From Actinomycetes bacterium (lineage in GTDB: Bacteria > Actinomycetota > Actinomycetes > Actinomycetales > Cellulomonadaceae): a DNA stretch of 18,013 nucleotides. The position numbers and the translations under genes are program-made. The stretch lies in NCBI GenBank assembly GCA_021793115.1, contig JAJYTJ010000072.1, forward strand, positions 1 through 18,013, written 5' to 3'. Shown in pieces: positions 1 to 6,314 of the stretch. The notes under the pieces are model-generated. The model was not told where the DNA came from, did no database searches, and saw only the letters and a program-made list of their open reading frames with translations. How positions within the stretch are numbered: position 1 is the first letter of the stretch; each line of letters starts with the position of its first letter.

Positions 1-831
1 GTCGTCGTCGGCGCCCGGCAGGTGGCGGACATCGTCGCGGCCGCGGTGGACCGCGTCGTCTGGCTCGGCGAGCCGGGGACCGTGCCCGTGGAGGCCTTCG
101 CGCCCCAGGTGGCGCAGCTGGTCGTGGACGCGGCGCCGCTGGCCGTCGTCGGCGCCGCCACGCCGGCCGGCCGCGCGCTGCTCGGCGCGGTCGCGGCGCG
201 CGCGCAGGCGCCCGTGCTGGGCGGCGTGCGGACCGTGCAGGTCGCCGATGGGCGCGTCATCGTGACGCACGCCGTCATGGGGGGCATCGCGGAGCGCACG
301 GTCGCCGTCGAAGGCGGCCCGACTGTGCTCGCCGTCGACGCCGGTGCCGTGCCGACCGGGGGCGCCACGGCGCCTGTGGCGGAGGTGGCCGGCGCGCCGC
401 TCGACGCGGCCACCGCAACGCAGGTGCGACCCAAGGTGCGCGCCGGCGTGGACCTGGGCGCCGCCTCCGTCGTCGTCGGCGTCGGCCGTGGCCTCAAGGC
501 CGAGGCGGACCTGGGCCTCATCCGGGGCCTGGCCGCCGCGGTGCACGGCGAGGTCGCGTGCTCGCGCCCGCTCGCGGAGGGCGTCGAGTGGCTGCCGAAG
601 GAGAGCTACATCGGCATCTCCGGCCAGCACGTCGCACCCGACCTCTACCTGGCGGTGGCCATCTCGGGCCAGCTGCAGCACATGGTGGGCGTGCGCGACG
701 CGAAGGTCATCGTGGCCGTCAACAGCGACAAGAACGCGCCGGTGTTCGGCCAGTGCGACTACGGCATCGTCGGCGACCTCTACCAGGTGGTCCCGGCCCT
801 CACCGCGGCGCTCGGCGGCCCGCATGACTGA
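1..831 (+). CDS. fixB: Electron transfer flavoprotein alpha subunit FixB, 5' end outside the window
   Basis: FixB is the FAD-binding alpha subunit of an electron transfer flavoprotein. With FixA it passes electrons to FixC. The frame is open from base 1 (VVVGARQVADIV...), and alignment from memory with E. coli FixB suggests that roughly 35-40 N-terminal residues lie upstream, so the GTG at 22 is probably internal. The C-terminal half carries the family's FAD-domain signatures: VGVGRGL, ACSRPLAEGVEW, YIGISGQ, DLYLAVAISGQLQHMVG, NSDKNAPVF and DYGIVGD. The last eight bases overlap the start of fixC, so the two are translationally coupled; fixA is expected just upstream. Family assignment is very secure. 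The physiological electron donor is not shown by the sequence. Confidence 0.96.
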   Translation, partial: VVVGARQVADIVAAAVDRVVWLGEPGTVPVEAFAPQVAQLVVDAAPLAVVGAATPAGRALLGAVAARAQAPVLGGVRTVQVADGRVIVTHAVMGGIAERTVAVEGGPTVLAVDAGAVPTGGATAPVAEVAGAPLDAATATQVRPKVRAGVDLGAASVVVGVGRGLKAEADLGLIRGLAAAVHGEVACSRPLAEGVEWLPKESYIGISGQHVAPDLYLAVAISGQLQHMVGVRDAKVIVAVNSDKNAPVFGQCDYGIVGDLYQVVPALTAALGGPHD

Positions 832-2146
832 GCAGGCGCCGGGCGAGCCGGACTTCGACGTCATCGTCGTCGGCGCCGGCCCGGCGGGCTCGGTGACGGC
901 GACGCTCCTGGCGCGCCAGGGGCTGTCGGTGGTGCTCGTCGAGCGCGGCGACACCCCGGGGGCGAAGAACCTCTCCGGCGGCGTGCTCTACGGGCGCGTG
1001 CTCGACGAGGTGTTCCCCGGGTTCGTCGACCAGGCCCCGGTCGAGCGGCGCATCACGCGGCACGTGACGACGTTCCTCACCGCGGACTCCTCGGTCGCGA
1101 TCGACTACGCGGGCGGCCCCCTGGCCGAGCCCGTCAACGCCGTGACCGTGCTGCGGGCCCGGTTCGACCCGTGGCTGGCGGAGCGGGCCGAGGAGGCCGG
1201 AGTCTTCCTCATGCCCGGCGTCCGCGTGGACTCCCTGCTCACCGAGCCGGGGTCCGGCACCTCGCCGCGCGTCGTCGGGGTCAAAGCCGGCGACGACGAG
1301 CTGCGCGCGCGAGTGGTCGTCGCCGCCGACGGCGTCAACTCGTTCCTGGCCCGCAGCATCGGGTTGCGCCCCCGGCCGCCGGAGCACCACCTCGCGGTGG
1401 GTGTCAAGGCCGTGGTCGGCCTGCCCCGGCGCGTCATCGAGGACCGCTTCGCCGTGACGGGCGACGAGGGCGCCGCGCACGCGATCGTCGGGGACTGCAC
1501 GCTCGGCATCGGCGGCGGCGCCTTCCTCTACACCAACGCCGAGTCCCTCTCGATCGGCGTGGTGCTCCGGCTGGACGACCTGGTGCGGTCGGGCCGCACC
1601 GCGGTCGAGGTGTTCGAGCACTGCCTGGCGCACCCGGGCCTGGCGCCCTACCTGCGCGACGGCGAGATCCTCGAGTACGGCTCGCACCTGGTCGCCGAGG
1701 GCGGCCTGGGCATGGTCGGTCAGGTGGTGGGCGACGGGCTCGTCGTGGTGGGCGAGGCCGCCGGCCTCACCATCAACTCCGGCCTGACGGTGCGCGGCAT
1801 GGACCTGGCCATCGGGTCCGCCGTGGCGGCCGCGCGGGGCGTGGGGGAGGCCATCGCCGCGGGCGACACCTCCGCCACGGGCCTGGCGGCCTACCGCCGG
1901 CACCTCGACGAGAGCTTCGTCATGCACGACCTGCGCACGTACGCCAAGGCGCCCGCGTTCCTCGAGCGGGGGCGCATGTACGGCGCGTACGGCGAGCTCG
2001 CCGCCGGCCTGTTCCACGACGTGTTCTCGCTCGACGGGACACCGAGGAGGCACCTGGCGGCCACGGCGTGGCGCGCGGTGCGCCGCTCGCCGGTGACGAT
2101 CGGACAGCTCGTGAGCGACGGATGGGCGGGGGTGCGTGCGCTGTGA
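824..2146 (+). CDS. fixC: FixC, flavoprotein-quinone oxidoreductase (ETF-QO family)
   Basis: A 440-residue FAD-dependent oxidoreductase expected to take electrons from FixAB and pass them to quinone and/or the ferredoxin-like FixX at the membrane. The ATG at 824 overlaps the fixB stop and places the Rossmann motif GAGPAG at residues 17-22, as in FixC/ETF-QO proteins. An open frame extends further upstream, but it only overlaps fixB in another frame. Other family marks are the KNLSGG loop near residue 50, VVAADGVNS (second FAD motif) and, near the C-terminus, GEAAGLTINSGLTVRGMD. The length matches the usual ~430 residues. It lies between fixB and fixX in the standard order and overlaps fixX by four bases. 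Confidence 0.96.
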   Translation: MTEQAPGEPDFDVIVVGAGPAGSVTATLLARQGLSVVLVERGDTPGAKNLSGGVLYGRVLDEVFPGFVDQAPVERRITRHVTTFLTADSSVAIDYAGGPLAEPVNAVTVLRARFDPWLAERAEEAGVFLMPGVRVDSLLTEPGSGTSPRVVGVKAGDDELRARVVVAADGVNSFLARSIGLRPRPPEHHLAVGVKAVVGLPRRVIEDRFAVTGDEGAAHAIVGDCTLGIGGGAFLYTNAESLSIGVVLRLDDLVRSGRTAVEVFEHCLAHPGLAPYLRDGEILEYGSHLVAEGGLGMVGQVVGDGLVVVGEAAGLTINSGLTVRGMDLAIGSAVAAARGVGEAIAAGDTSATGLAAYRRHLDESFVMHDLRTYAKAPAFLERGRMYGAYGELAAGLFHDVFSLDGTPRRHLAATAWRAVRRSPVTIGQLVSDGWAGVRAL

Positions 2147-2430
2147 ACCCGCAGACCACGGCCGAGCGGCTGGGCCACAATCGGTTCGTGCTCGACGAGG
2201 GCGAGTCCCACATCGAGATCGACCAGGAGGTGTGCCGGCGCACCGGGACGGGCAAGCGGCTGGTGGCCGTGTGCCCCGCCGGCGTCTACAGCGAGCTGGA
2301 GGACGGCACCATCGTCGCCGAGTACGCCGCGTGCCTGGAGTGCGGCACGTGCCTGGCGGTTGCCAGCCCGGGCGCGCTGCGGTGGCACTACCCGCGGGGC
2401 GGCTTCGGAGTCGGCTTCCGCGAAGGATGA
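2143..2430 (+). CDS. fixX: FixX ferredoxin-like protein
   Basis: A 95-residue small iron-sulfur protein that acts with FixABC. The GTG start at 2143 shares GTGA with the fixC stop, the expected coupling. Five cysteines are visible: Cys31, Cys44 in CPAGVY, and Cys64, Cys67 and Cys70 in CLECGTC. Cys44, 64, 67 and 70 match the cluster cysteines of E. coli FixX; Cys31 is extra. The conserved tail WHYPRGGFGVGFREG is nearly the E. coli ending (WEYPRGTFGVEFRYG). The open frame extends far upstream, but only as an out-of-frame read through fixC. Function as a [4Fe-4S] electron carrier is inferred from the family. Confidence 0.95.
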   Translation: MNPQTTAERLGHNRFVLDEGESHIEIDQEVCRRTGTGKRLVAVCPAGVYSELEDGTIVAEYAACLECGTCLAVASPGALRWHYPRGGFGVGFREG

Positions 2431-2444
2431 CCCCTGAGAAGGGG
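2431..2444. terminator. Short GNRA-loop hairpin after fixX
   Basis: CCCCT-GAGA-AGGGG starts at the first base after the fixX stop. It has a perfect five-base stem with a GAGA (GNRA) tetraloop, followed by a GC-rich run without a U-tract. It sits in the 25-base gap between the convergent fixX and TetR genes, so it could end or stabilise the fix message. Terminator function is inferred from position and structure. Confidence 0.45.
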
Positions 2445-2455
2445 CCGCGCCGAGG

Positions 2456-3187
2456 TCACGGCGCCGCGACGACGACGCGAGTGGGCTCGTCGTCCGGCGC
2501 CGTGACTGGGCCGCGGTAGCCGGCGGCGCGCATCTGGTCGTCGACCATGAGCTCGACGTACTCCCGGATGCCGGCCCGCACGCGCGGCAGCAGCGGCGCG
2601 GGCGTGACGAGCACGTGCATGAGCACGGCGCCCTCGATCGCGTCGAGGATGCGCATCGCCGAGGCGTCCGGCGCGAACTCGCCGCGCTTGATCGCGGCCG
2701 CGACCCGCTCCCGCTCGTCGAGCACGAAGCGCGTGACGGCCCGTTCCCGCAGCGTCCCGAGGATCTCCGGGTTGGCCCACACGTCCGTGTACAGGCGCAT
2801 CATCGCCAGGCCGTACTCGCCGAGGTAGAGGTTGGCGCGGTGCAGCGCGTGGCGGACGAGGTAGTCGCGGACGGTGATGGGCGCCGGGGTGTCGGGCGCC
2901 GCGTCGTCGCCGGCCGCGCCGAGCGCGTCGTTCTGCGCGCCGAGCAGGGCCGCGACCAGCACCTCGCCCTTGTCGGCCCAGCGCAGGTAGAGCGCGGACT
3001 TGCCGACGCGCGCCCGGGACGCGATGGCGTCCATCGTCAGGCCGCGCCAGCCCGCCTCGCCGAACACCTGCAGCGTGGCGCGGTGCACGCGCGCCTCGAG
3101 CTCCGGGTCTCGGGGCCGGCCGGGGGAGCGGGGCGGCTCCGCCTCCTCCGCGGGCGCACCCTCGGGCGGCTCGTCGGCGGTGGGCAT
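2456..3187 (-). CDS. TetR/AcrR-family transcriptional regulator
   Basis: A 243-residue regulator from the ATG at 3187; a GTG at 3241 is in frame but would put the operator-like dyad inside the coding region. After an acidic, proline-rich leader (residues 1-22), the helix-turn-helix domain spans about 25-80 (GRPRDPELEARV...FGEAGWRGLTMDAIA, then VGKSALYLRWADKGEVLVAAL). The rest is an alpha-helical ligand-binding domain with a TetR_C-type pattern (DVWANPEILGTLRERAV...). The gene lies 143 bases downstream of the desaturase on the same strand and converges with fixX. The dyad over its start region suggests autoregulation. The neighbouring desaturase is the obvious further target, but that is inference, and the ligand is unknown. 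Confidence 0.92.
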   Translation of the reverse strand: MPTADEPPEGAPAEEAEPPRSPGRPRDPELEARVHRATLQVFGEAGWRGLTMDAIASRARVGKSALYLRWADKGEVLVAALLGAQNDALGAAGDDAAPDTPAPITVRDYLVRHALHRANLYLGEYGLAMMRLYTDVWANPEILGTLRERAVTRFVLDERERVAAAIKRGEFAPDASAMRILDAIEGAVLMHVLVTPAPLLPRVRAGIREYVELMVDDQMRAAGYRGPVTAPDDEPTRVVVAAP

Positions 3188-3189
3188 GC

Positions 3190-3215
3190 TGCCAGGGTAG
3201 CCAGAGAACCTGGCA
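3190..3215 (-). promoter_or_regulatory. Dyad operator overlapping a leaderless -10 for the TetR gene
   Basis: TGCCAGG (3190-3196) and CCTGGCA (3209-3215) form a perfect 7-base inverted repeat with a 12-base spacer, ending two bases before the TetR ATG. On the minus strand TACCCT (3199-3194) lies inside it, exactly six bases before the ATG with no Shine-Dalgarno, as at leaderless actinobacterial starts. A protein bound here would cover the -10, so autorepression by the TetR protein is the simplest reading. No good -35 hexamer was found at 16-18 bases. Confidence 0.6.
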
Positions 3216-3221
3216 AGCCCC

Positions 3222-3237
3222 CGGCCTCGTGAGGCCG
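3222..3237. repeat. Second palindrome upstream of the TetR gene
   Basis: CGGCCTC-GT-GAGGCCG is a perfect 7-base inverted repeat with a two-base centre, its midpoint 27 bases from that of the TetR dyad. It could be a second protein site or a hairpin ending the desaturase transcript, which runs in the same direction. The sequence does not decide. Confidence 0.4.
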
Positions 3238-3330
3238 TCACATGCGCTCCCCCGGGACATCGGTGCCGGGCGGGCGCGACGTGCGACTGTTCCCGACGAT
3301 GTCATCCCCAGGGGGCGCGGGCACCTCGGG

Positions 3331-4401
3331 CTACGCCGGCCGGAACTGGGTGACCACCGGGCACGCGAACGGGTCGCGAGCCGCCAGGCCCACCTCGTTG
3401 AGGTAGCGGATGACGATGCGGTACGAGCGCCACAGGCTCGTCTCGGTGTACGGCACGTCGAGCGCCCGGCACTGCTCGCGCACCACGGCGCGGGCCCGGG
3501 CCAGGTGCGGCCGCGGCATGCTGGGGAACAGGTGGTGCTCCACCTGGTAGTTCAGGCCGCCCATGAGCAGCGTGGCCCACCAGCCGCCGGAGACGTTGCG
3601 CGACGTGCGCACCTGCTTGGAGAAGAAGTCCAGCCGCGCGTCGCGCGCGATCACCGGCATGCCCTTGTGGTTCGGCGCGAACGACGCCCCCATGTACACG
3701 CCGAACACGGCCAGCTGAACCCCGATGAACGCGAACGCCATGCCGAGCGGGAGCACCAGGAACACCGGTGCCCAGAAGGCGACGAAGCGCACCGAGATGA
3801 GCGCCAGCTCGGTGGCGCGGCCCTTGACGGGCCCGCGGCCGAGCAGGTGGCGCAGCCCGTGGCGGTGGAGGTTGAGGCCCTCGAGGGTCAGCAGCGGGAA
3901 GAACAGCCAGCCCTGGCGTCGGGTGACGAGCCGGCGCAGGCCGCGGGCCGCCGCGGCGTCGTCCGCGACGAACGAGATGGTGTCGACGGCGATGTCGGGG
4001 TCGCGGCCGAGCTGGTTGGGATTGCCGTGGTGGCGGTTGTGCTTGCTGGTCCACCACGAGTAGCTGATGCCGACCAGGCCGCACGCCAGCACGCGGGCGA
4101 GCCGGTCGCTCGCGGGCCCGGAGGTGAGCACCTGGCGGTGCGCGGCCTCGTGCGCGAGGAACGCGGTCTGCGTGAGCACCACGGCGAGCGCGCCGGCGAC
4201 GAGCAGCTGGAACCAGCTGCTGCCCAGCAGCACGAAGCCGGCGAGGCAGGCCGCGAACCCCAGCGCGAGCGCGGCGCCGACCCATGCGTAGAAGCCGTAG
4301 GTGCGCTCGAGCAGCCGCCGCTGGCGGATGGTCTCGGCGACCTCGGTGTACGCCTTCGTCAGGTGGGGGAACGCCTGTCCGGCGGCCCCGGTCGCGCGCA
4401 T
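3331..4401 (-). CDS. Membrane fatty acid desaturase (acyl-CoA/acyl-lipid type)
   Basis: A 356-residue di-iron desaturase expected to introduce a double bond into an acyl chain in the cytoplasmic membrane. All three histidine boxes are present: HEAAH at 84-88, HNRHH at 121-125 and QVEHH at 286-290. The extra motif NHKG, near 244, is also typical. Hydrophobic stretches around 41-60, 65-82, 103-115, 200-220 and 222-240 give the usual membrane hairpins. The QxxHH third box resembles the front-end/DesA3-like branch, but no cytochrome b5 domain is present, so electrons must come from a separate reductase or ferredoxin. Regiochemistry cannot be told. I see neither a clear Shine-Dalgarno nor a leaderless -10 before the ATG, so the start is less certain than the identity. 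The TetR gene follows on the same strand. Confidence 0.93.
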   Translation of the reverse strand: MRATGAAGQAFPHLTKAYTEVAETIRQRRLLERTYGFYAWVGAALALGFAACLAGFVLLGSSWFQLLVAGALAVVLTQTAFLAHEAAHRQVLTSGPASDRLARVLACGLVGISYSWWTSKHNRHHGNPNQLGRDPDIAVDTISFVADDAAAARGLRRLVTRRQGWLFFPLLTLEGLNLHRHGLRHLLGRGPVKGRATELALISVRFVAFWAPVFLVLPLGMAFAFIGVQLAVFGVYMGASFAPNHKGMPVIARDARLDFFSKQVRTSRNVSGGWWATLLMGGLNYQVEHHLFPSMPRPHLARARAVVREQCRALDVPYTETSLWRSYRIVIRYLNEVGLAARDPFACPVVTQFRPA

Positions 4402-4557
4402 GCCGGGCGCCGGGGGTGCGGGGGGAAGCGGGGCGATGGCACACCGTCCTGGTCGATGCCCGCACGCGGTGCGGGGCCGTGATGCCAGGGGCGTTCGCCC
4501 GTCGCGGGCACCACAGTACGCTGCGCCCCTCGGGAGTCGCCGTGCCGCGGGCGCCCG

Positions 4558-4755
4558 TCAGGTGCGCAGCCCTGCGAGCAGCAGGGCGACAATGCCCTCG
4601 GCGCCGGCCCCGTGGCAGAGGTTGGCGACGGCCGCGAGCAGGTCGCGGGCGTCGACCTCCTGGCGGACCTCGCCGGACCGCACCGCCGCCGCGCGCAGGC
4701 GCTCGAGCGTCGGCGTCAGGTGGGTGTCGAAGTAGTCGCGGAGCGGCTCACCGGG
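4558..4755 (-). pseudogene. C-terminal remnant of a TetR-family regulator
   Basis: Read on the minus strand from about 4755 to the stop at 4558, the peptide is PPGEPLRDYFDTHLTPTLER, then LRAAAVRSGEVRQEVDARDL, then LAAVANLCHGAGAEGIVALL and a final LAGLRT. This is the standard last ~65 residues of a TetR ligand-binding domain: helix, xxxGEVRxDVDAxDLLxAVANLC, then VALLLxGLR. The frame remains open upstream to 4977, but the preceding residues have no TetR character, and the helix-turn-helix domain is missing. The gene is therefore beheaded, and its broken end meets the broken end of the aldo/keto reductase remnant on the other strand. Confidence 0.75.
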
Positions 4756-5000
4756 CGGTACCGCGCGGGGCGCGAGAACGACGTCTTCCGCTCGACGCGC
4801 ACCGGCATGCGGCACTTCCGCGACGAGCGCCGGCTCGCCGTCGTCGAGCAGCTCGTCGCCCCTGGCCGACGAGGCCGGGATCGCGCTGACGCACCTGGCG
4901 ACGGCCTTCGCGATCTCGCACCCGGGGGTCACGGCGGCGATCGCGGGGCCGCGCACCATGGAGCAGCTCGAGGACACGCTCGCCGGCGCCGGCGGCCCGT
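4741..5000 (+). pseudogene. C-terminal remnant of an aldo/keto reductase, frameshifted
   Basis: From 4741 the plus strand reads ERLTGRYRAGRENDVFRSTR, then TGMRHFRDERRLAVVEQLV. Near 4855-4864 the frame shifts by one base, and the second frame gives PLADEAGIALTHLATAFAIS, then HPGVTAAIAGPRTMEQLEDT, then LAGAG. The pieces match the distal third of actinobacterial aldo/keto reductases (xxLTGRYRRG..., LADEAGxxLTHLAxAF, HPxVTSAIIGPRTMEQLEDLLAGA). The catalytic N-terminal two thirds are absent, and the normal ending (LDRIDEIVPPGT-like) is also missing. The frameshift lies in a GCCCCTG run, where one C too many would explain it. Beyond about 5000 the frame stays open to 5200 without resemblance to the family. 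Confidence 0.75.
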
Positions 5001-5054
5001 CGCGCAGCGGTCGGCCGCCTGAGGGGCGCGGCCGGCGGGGACATCCTCAGGTCG

Positions 5055-5077
5055 CGCCCGGGAGCCCCGGCCGGGCG
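5055..5077. repeat. Inverted repeat upstream of the mutarotase-like gene
   Basis: CGCCCGG (5055-5061) and CCGGGCG (5071-5077) form a perfect 7-base inverted repeat with a nine-base spacer, ending eight bases before the proposed -10. It could be an operator or simply GC-rich chance. The spacing matches the 9-9-9 dyad at 11019-11045. Confidence 0.4.
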
Positions 5078-5084
5078 TCGCGGG

Positions 5085-5090
5085 TACTGT
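5085..5090 (+). promoter_or_regulatory. Leaderless-type -10 (TACTGT) for the mutarotase-like gene
   Basis: TACTGT fits TAnnnT and stands exactly six bases before the ATG at 5097, where no Shine-Dalgarno is present. This is the spacing expected when transcription starts at the A of the start codon. The -35 is not evident. Confidence 0.5.
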
Positions 5091-5096
5091 CCGTGG

Positions 5097-6047
5097 ATGC
5101 CCCCGGACGAACACCTTCGGGTCGACCGAGCGACGCGGGACGGTCGCGCAGGTCGGGACGTGAGCGCCGCGGCGCCGGTCCCGGCCCGCTGGTGCGGTGA
5201 GGACGTCCTCGCGGTCGCGGGCGACGGGTGGCGCGTGCTGGTGTCCCCGAGCCGGGGCGGCAAGATCGTCTCCCTGCGGCACGGTGCCGTCGAGTGGCTG
5301 GCGCAGCCCCGCCTGCCGCTGCCGCCGCCGGCGGTGCCCGGTGCGTCGTTCGTCCAGTCCGAGATGTGCGGCTGGGACGAGTGCGCGCCGTCCATCGACG
5401 CGTGCGACGTCGACGGCCGGGCCGTGCCCGACCACGGCGACCTGTGGACGCAACGGTGGTCCGTCGAGGGGGAGTGGCTGCTGGCGCGGGGTCCATCCCT
5501 CGACTACGGGCTGGCCCGCCGCGTCGTCGCCGACGGCCCGGGGGTGCGGATCGAGTACCGCGCCTGGACGAATGCCGGGCCGCTGCCGTTCCTCTGGGCC
5601 GCCCATCCGCAGCTCGTCGCGCCACCCGGCTCCCTCGTCGAGGTGGTGACGACGGCGCGCCGGGCGCTGGACGTCCTGGTCGACCCACCCGTCCCCGTGC
5701 CGCTCGACGCTGTGACCTGCGCGATCGATTCGATCCCGCCCGGGGGCTGTCGCAAGCTCTACCTCGAACCGACCGAGCGCGCGACGGCCGTGCGGGTGCG
5801 CCGGCCGGACGGGGAGTCGGTGACCTGGACGTGGGACGGTCAGGCGGCGCCGTACGTGGGGCTGTGGTTCGACCGGGGTGCGTTCTCCCGCGAGGACGTC
5901 GTGGCGATCGAGCCGTCGACCGGCTGCTACGACTCGCTGGCGCGGGCACAGGCGCGCGGACAGGTCGTCACGCTGGTCCCGGGCACGGAGCTCACGTGGT
6001 GGTGCGAGGTCTCCTTTGCCGGCTCACAGGTTGTCGCCGATTCGTGA
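5097..6047 (+). CDS. Galactose-mutarotase-like (aldose 1-epimerase fold) protein
   Basis: A 316-residue protein with the beta-sandwich sugar-binding pattern of aldose 1-epimerases. It shows WRVLVSPSRGGKIVSLRHGA near 45-64, SEMCGWDECAPSID and PDHGDLWTQRW in the middle, and VGLWFDRGAF...EPSTGCYDSL near the C-terminus. No signal peptide is visible, so it is probably cytoplasmic. True mutarotases use a His and a Glu as acid and base. Candidates such as the His of PDHGDLW and a late Glu (AIEPSTG) exist, but the pairing is not certain, so it may be a relative with another sugar substrate. The ATG at 5097 is chosen for the leaderless -10; a GTG at 5160 is an alternative that would remove a non-conserved leader. 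It stands alone 267 bases upstream of the sugar ABC operon. Confidence 0.78.
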   Translation: MPPDEHLRVDRATRDGRAGRDVSAAAPVPARWCGEDVLAVAGDGWRVLVSPSRGGKIVSLRHGAVEWLAQPRLPLPPPAVPGASFVQSEMCGWDECAPSIDACDVDGRAVPDHGDLWTQRWSVEGEWLLARGPSLDYGLARRVVADGPGVRIEYRAWTNAGPLPFLWAAHPQLVAPPGSLVEVVTTARRALDVLVDPPVPVPLDAVTCAIDSIPPGGCRKLYLEPTERATAVRVRRPDGESVTWTWDGQAAPYVGLWFDRGAFSREDVVAIEPSTGCYDSLARAQARGQVVTLVPGTELTWWCEVSFAGSQVVADS

Positions 6048-6075
6048 CCCAATCGTCGGTCCGTCCAGGTTGCCA

Positions 6076-6087
6076 GTCCGAACGGAC
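6076..6087. repeat. Short palindrome upstream of the sugar ABC operon
   Basis: GTCCG-AA-CGGAC is a perfect 5-base inverted repeat with a two-base centre, 29 bases after the mutarotase-like stop. The 267-base gap 6048-6314 otherwise holds the dyads listed next, plus a 7-base inverted repeat CTCGGCC (6116-6122) / GGCCGAG (6141-6147). I could not place a convincing sigma-70 promoter or riboswitch in it. Confidence 0.35.
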
Positions 6088-6173
6088 ATTCTTCGCGGCC
6101 TGACCGCATGGTTGGCTCGGCCATGTCGAACGGAGCGGCCGGCCGAGAGTGGCCCGGTCACCGTCGGCACGAG

Positions 6174-6191
6174 CCGCATGCGCGCATGCGG
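6174..6191. promoter_or_regulatory. 18-base perfect palindrome, candidate operator of the ABC operon
   Basis: CCGCATGCGCGCATGCGG is identical to its reverse complement over all 18 bases. It lies 123 bases upstream of the binding-protein start, inside the only non-coding region in front of the transporter. It may be a dimer-binding operator or a cruciform/hairpin; the sequence alone does not identify the binder. Confidence 0.5.
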
Positions 6192-6207
6192 TCCAGCTGT
6201 CCTGGTC

Positions 6208-6220
6208 TGAGCGTTGCTCA
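6208..6220. promoter_or_regulatory. TGAGC-GTT-GCTCA dyad, candidate sugar-regulator site
   Basis: This perfect 5-base inverted repeat with a three-base centre resembles half-sites of LacI-type regulators (TGAGCG...). It is 94 bases before the binding-protein start. No LacI gene is in the window, so the assignment to a regulator class is only suggestive. Confidence 0.4.
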
Positions 6221-6314
6221 CGGTGTGCCCCAACGAGGCGGTGCATGGGCGGACGAGACTCTCCTGGTCATGCCGCACCTCGGTGGTTCTTCGCCGACAA
6301 CTGAGAGGATGACA

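Noticed and set aside
22..24. GTG as the start of fixB
   Set aside because: The frame is open to base 1 and family alignment implies a longer N-terminus, so the gene is cut by the window edge.
344..823. 160-codon extension of the fixC frame into fixB
   Set aside because: FixC motifs begin right after the ATG at 824, and the extension is an Arg/Ser-rich out-of-frame reading of fixB.
800..2053. 417-codon minus-strand open frame over fixC
   Set aside because: Antisense of a strongly recognised gene, with atypical His/Arg/Gly-rich composition and no family motif.
3302..4465. 387-codon minus-strand frame overlapping the desaturase
   Set aside because: It lies in another frame, lacks the histidine boxes and is composed of Arg/Pro/Ala-rich shadow sequence.
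4612..5022. Intact 136-residue plus-strand protein
   Set aside because: It contains only part of the aldo/keto reductase similarity and switches frame at about 4858; better read as a remnant.
6243..6273. GCATG / CATGC pair as an AraC site upstream of the ABC operon
   Set aside because: The arms are only five bases over a 21-base spacer; too weak to claim beyond noting the CATGCCG recurrence.
6108..6314. Upstream extension of the sugar-binding protein from a start at 6108
   Set aside because: It would put ~69 non-hydrophobic residues before the lipoprotein signal peptide; the Shine-Dalgarno and signal peptide fix the start at 6315 (or 6309).
6048..6314. Riboswitch or small RNA in the ABC leader
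   Set aside because: Several dyads are present, but none combines into a known aptamer arrangement, and no terminator-antiterminator pair is apparent; treated as protein sites.
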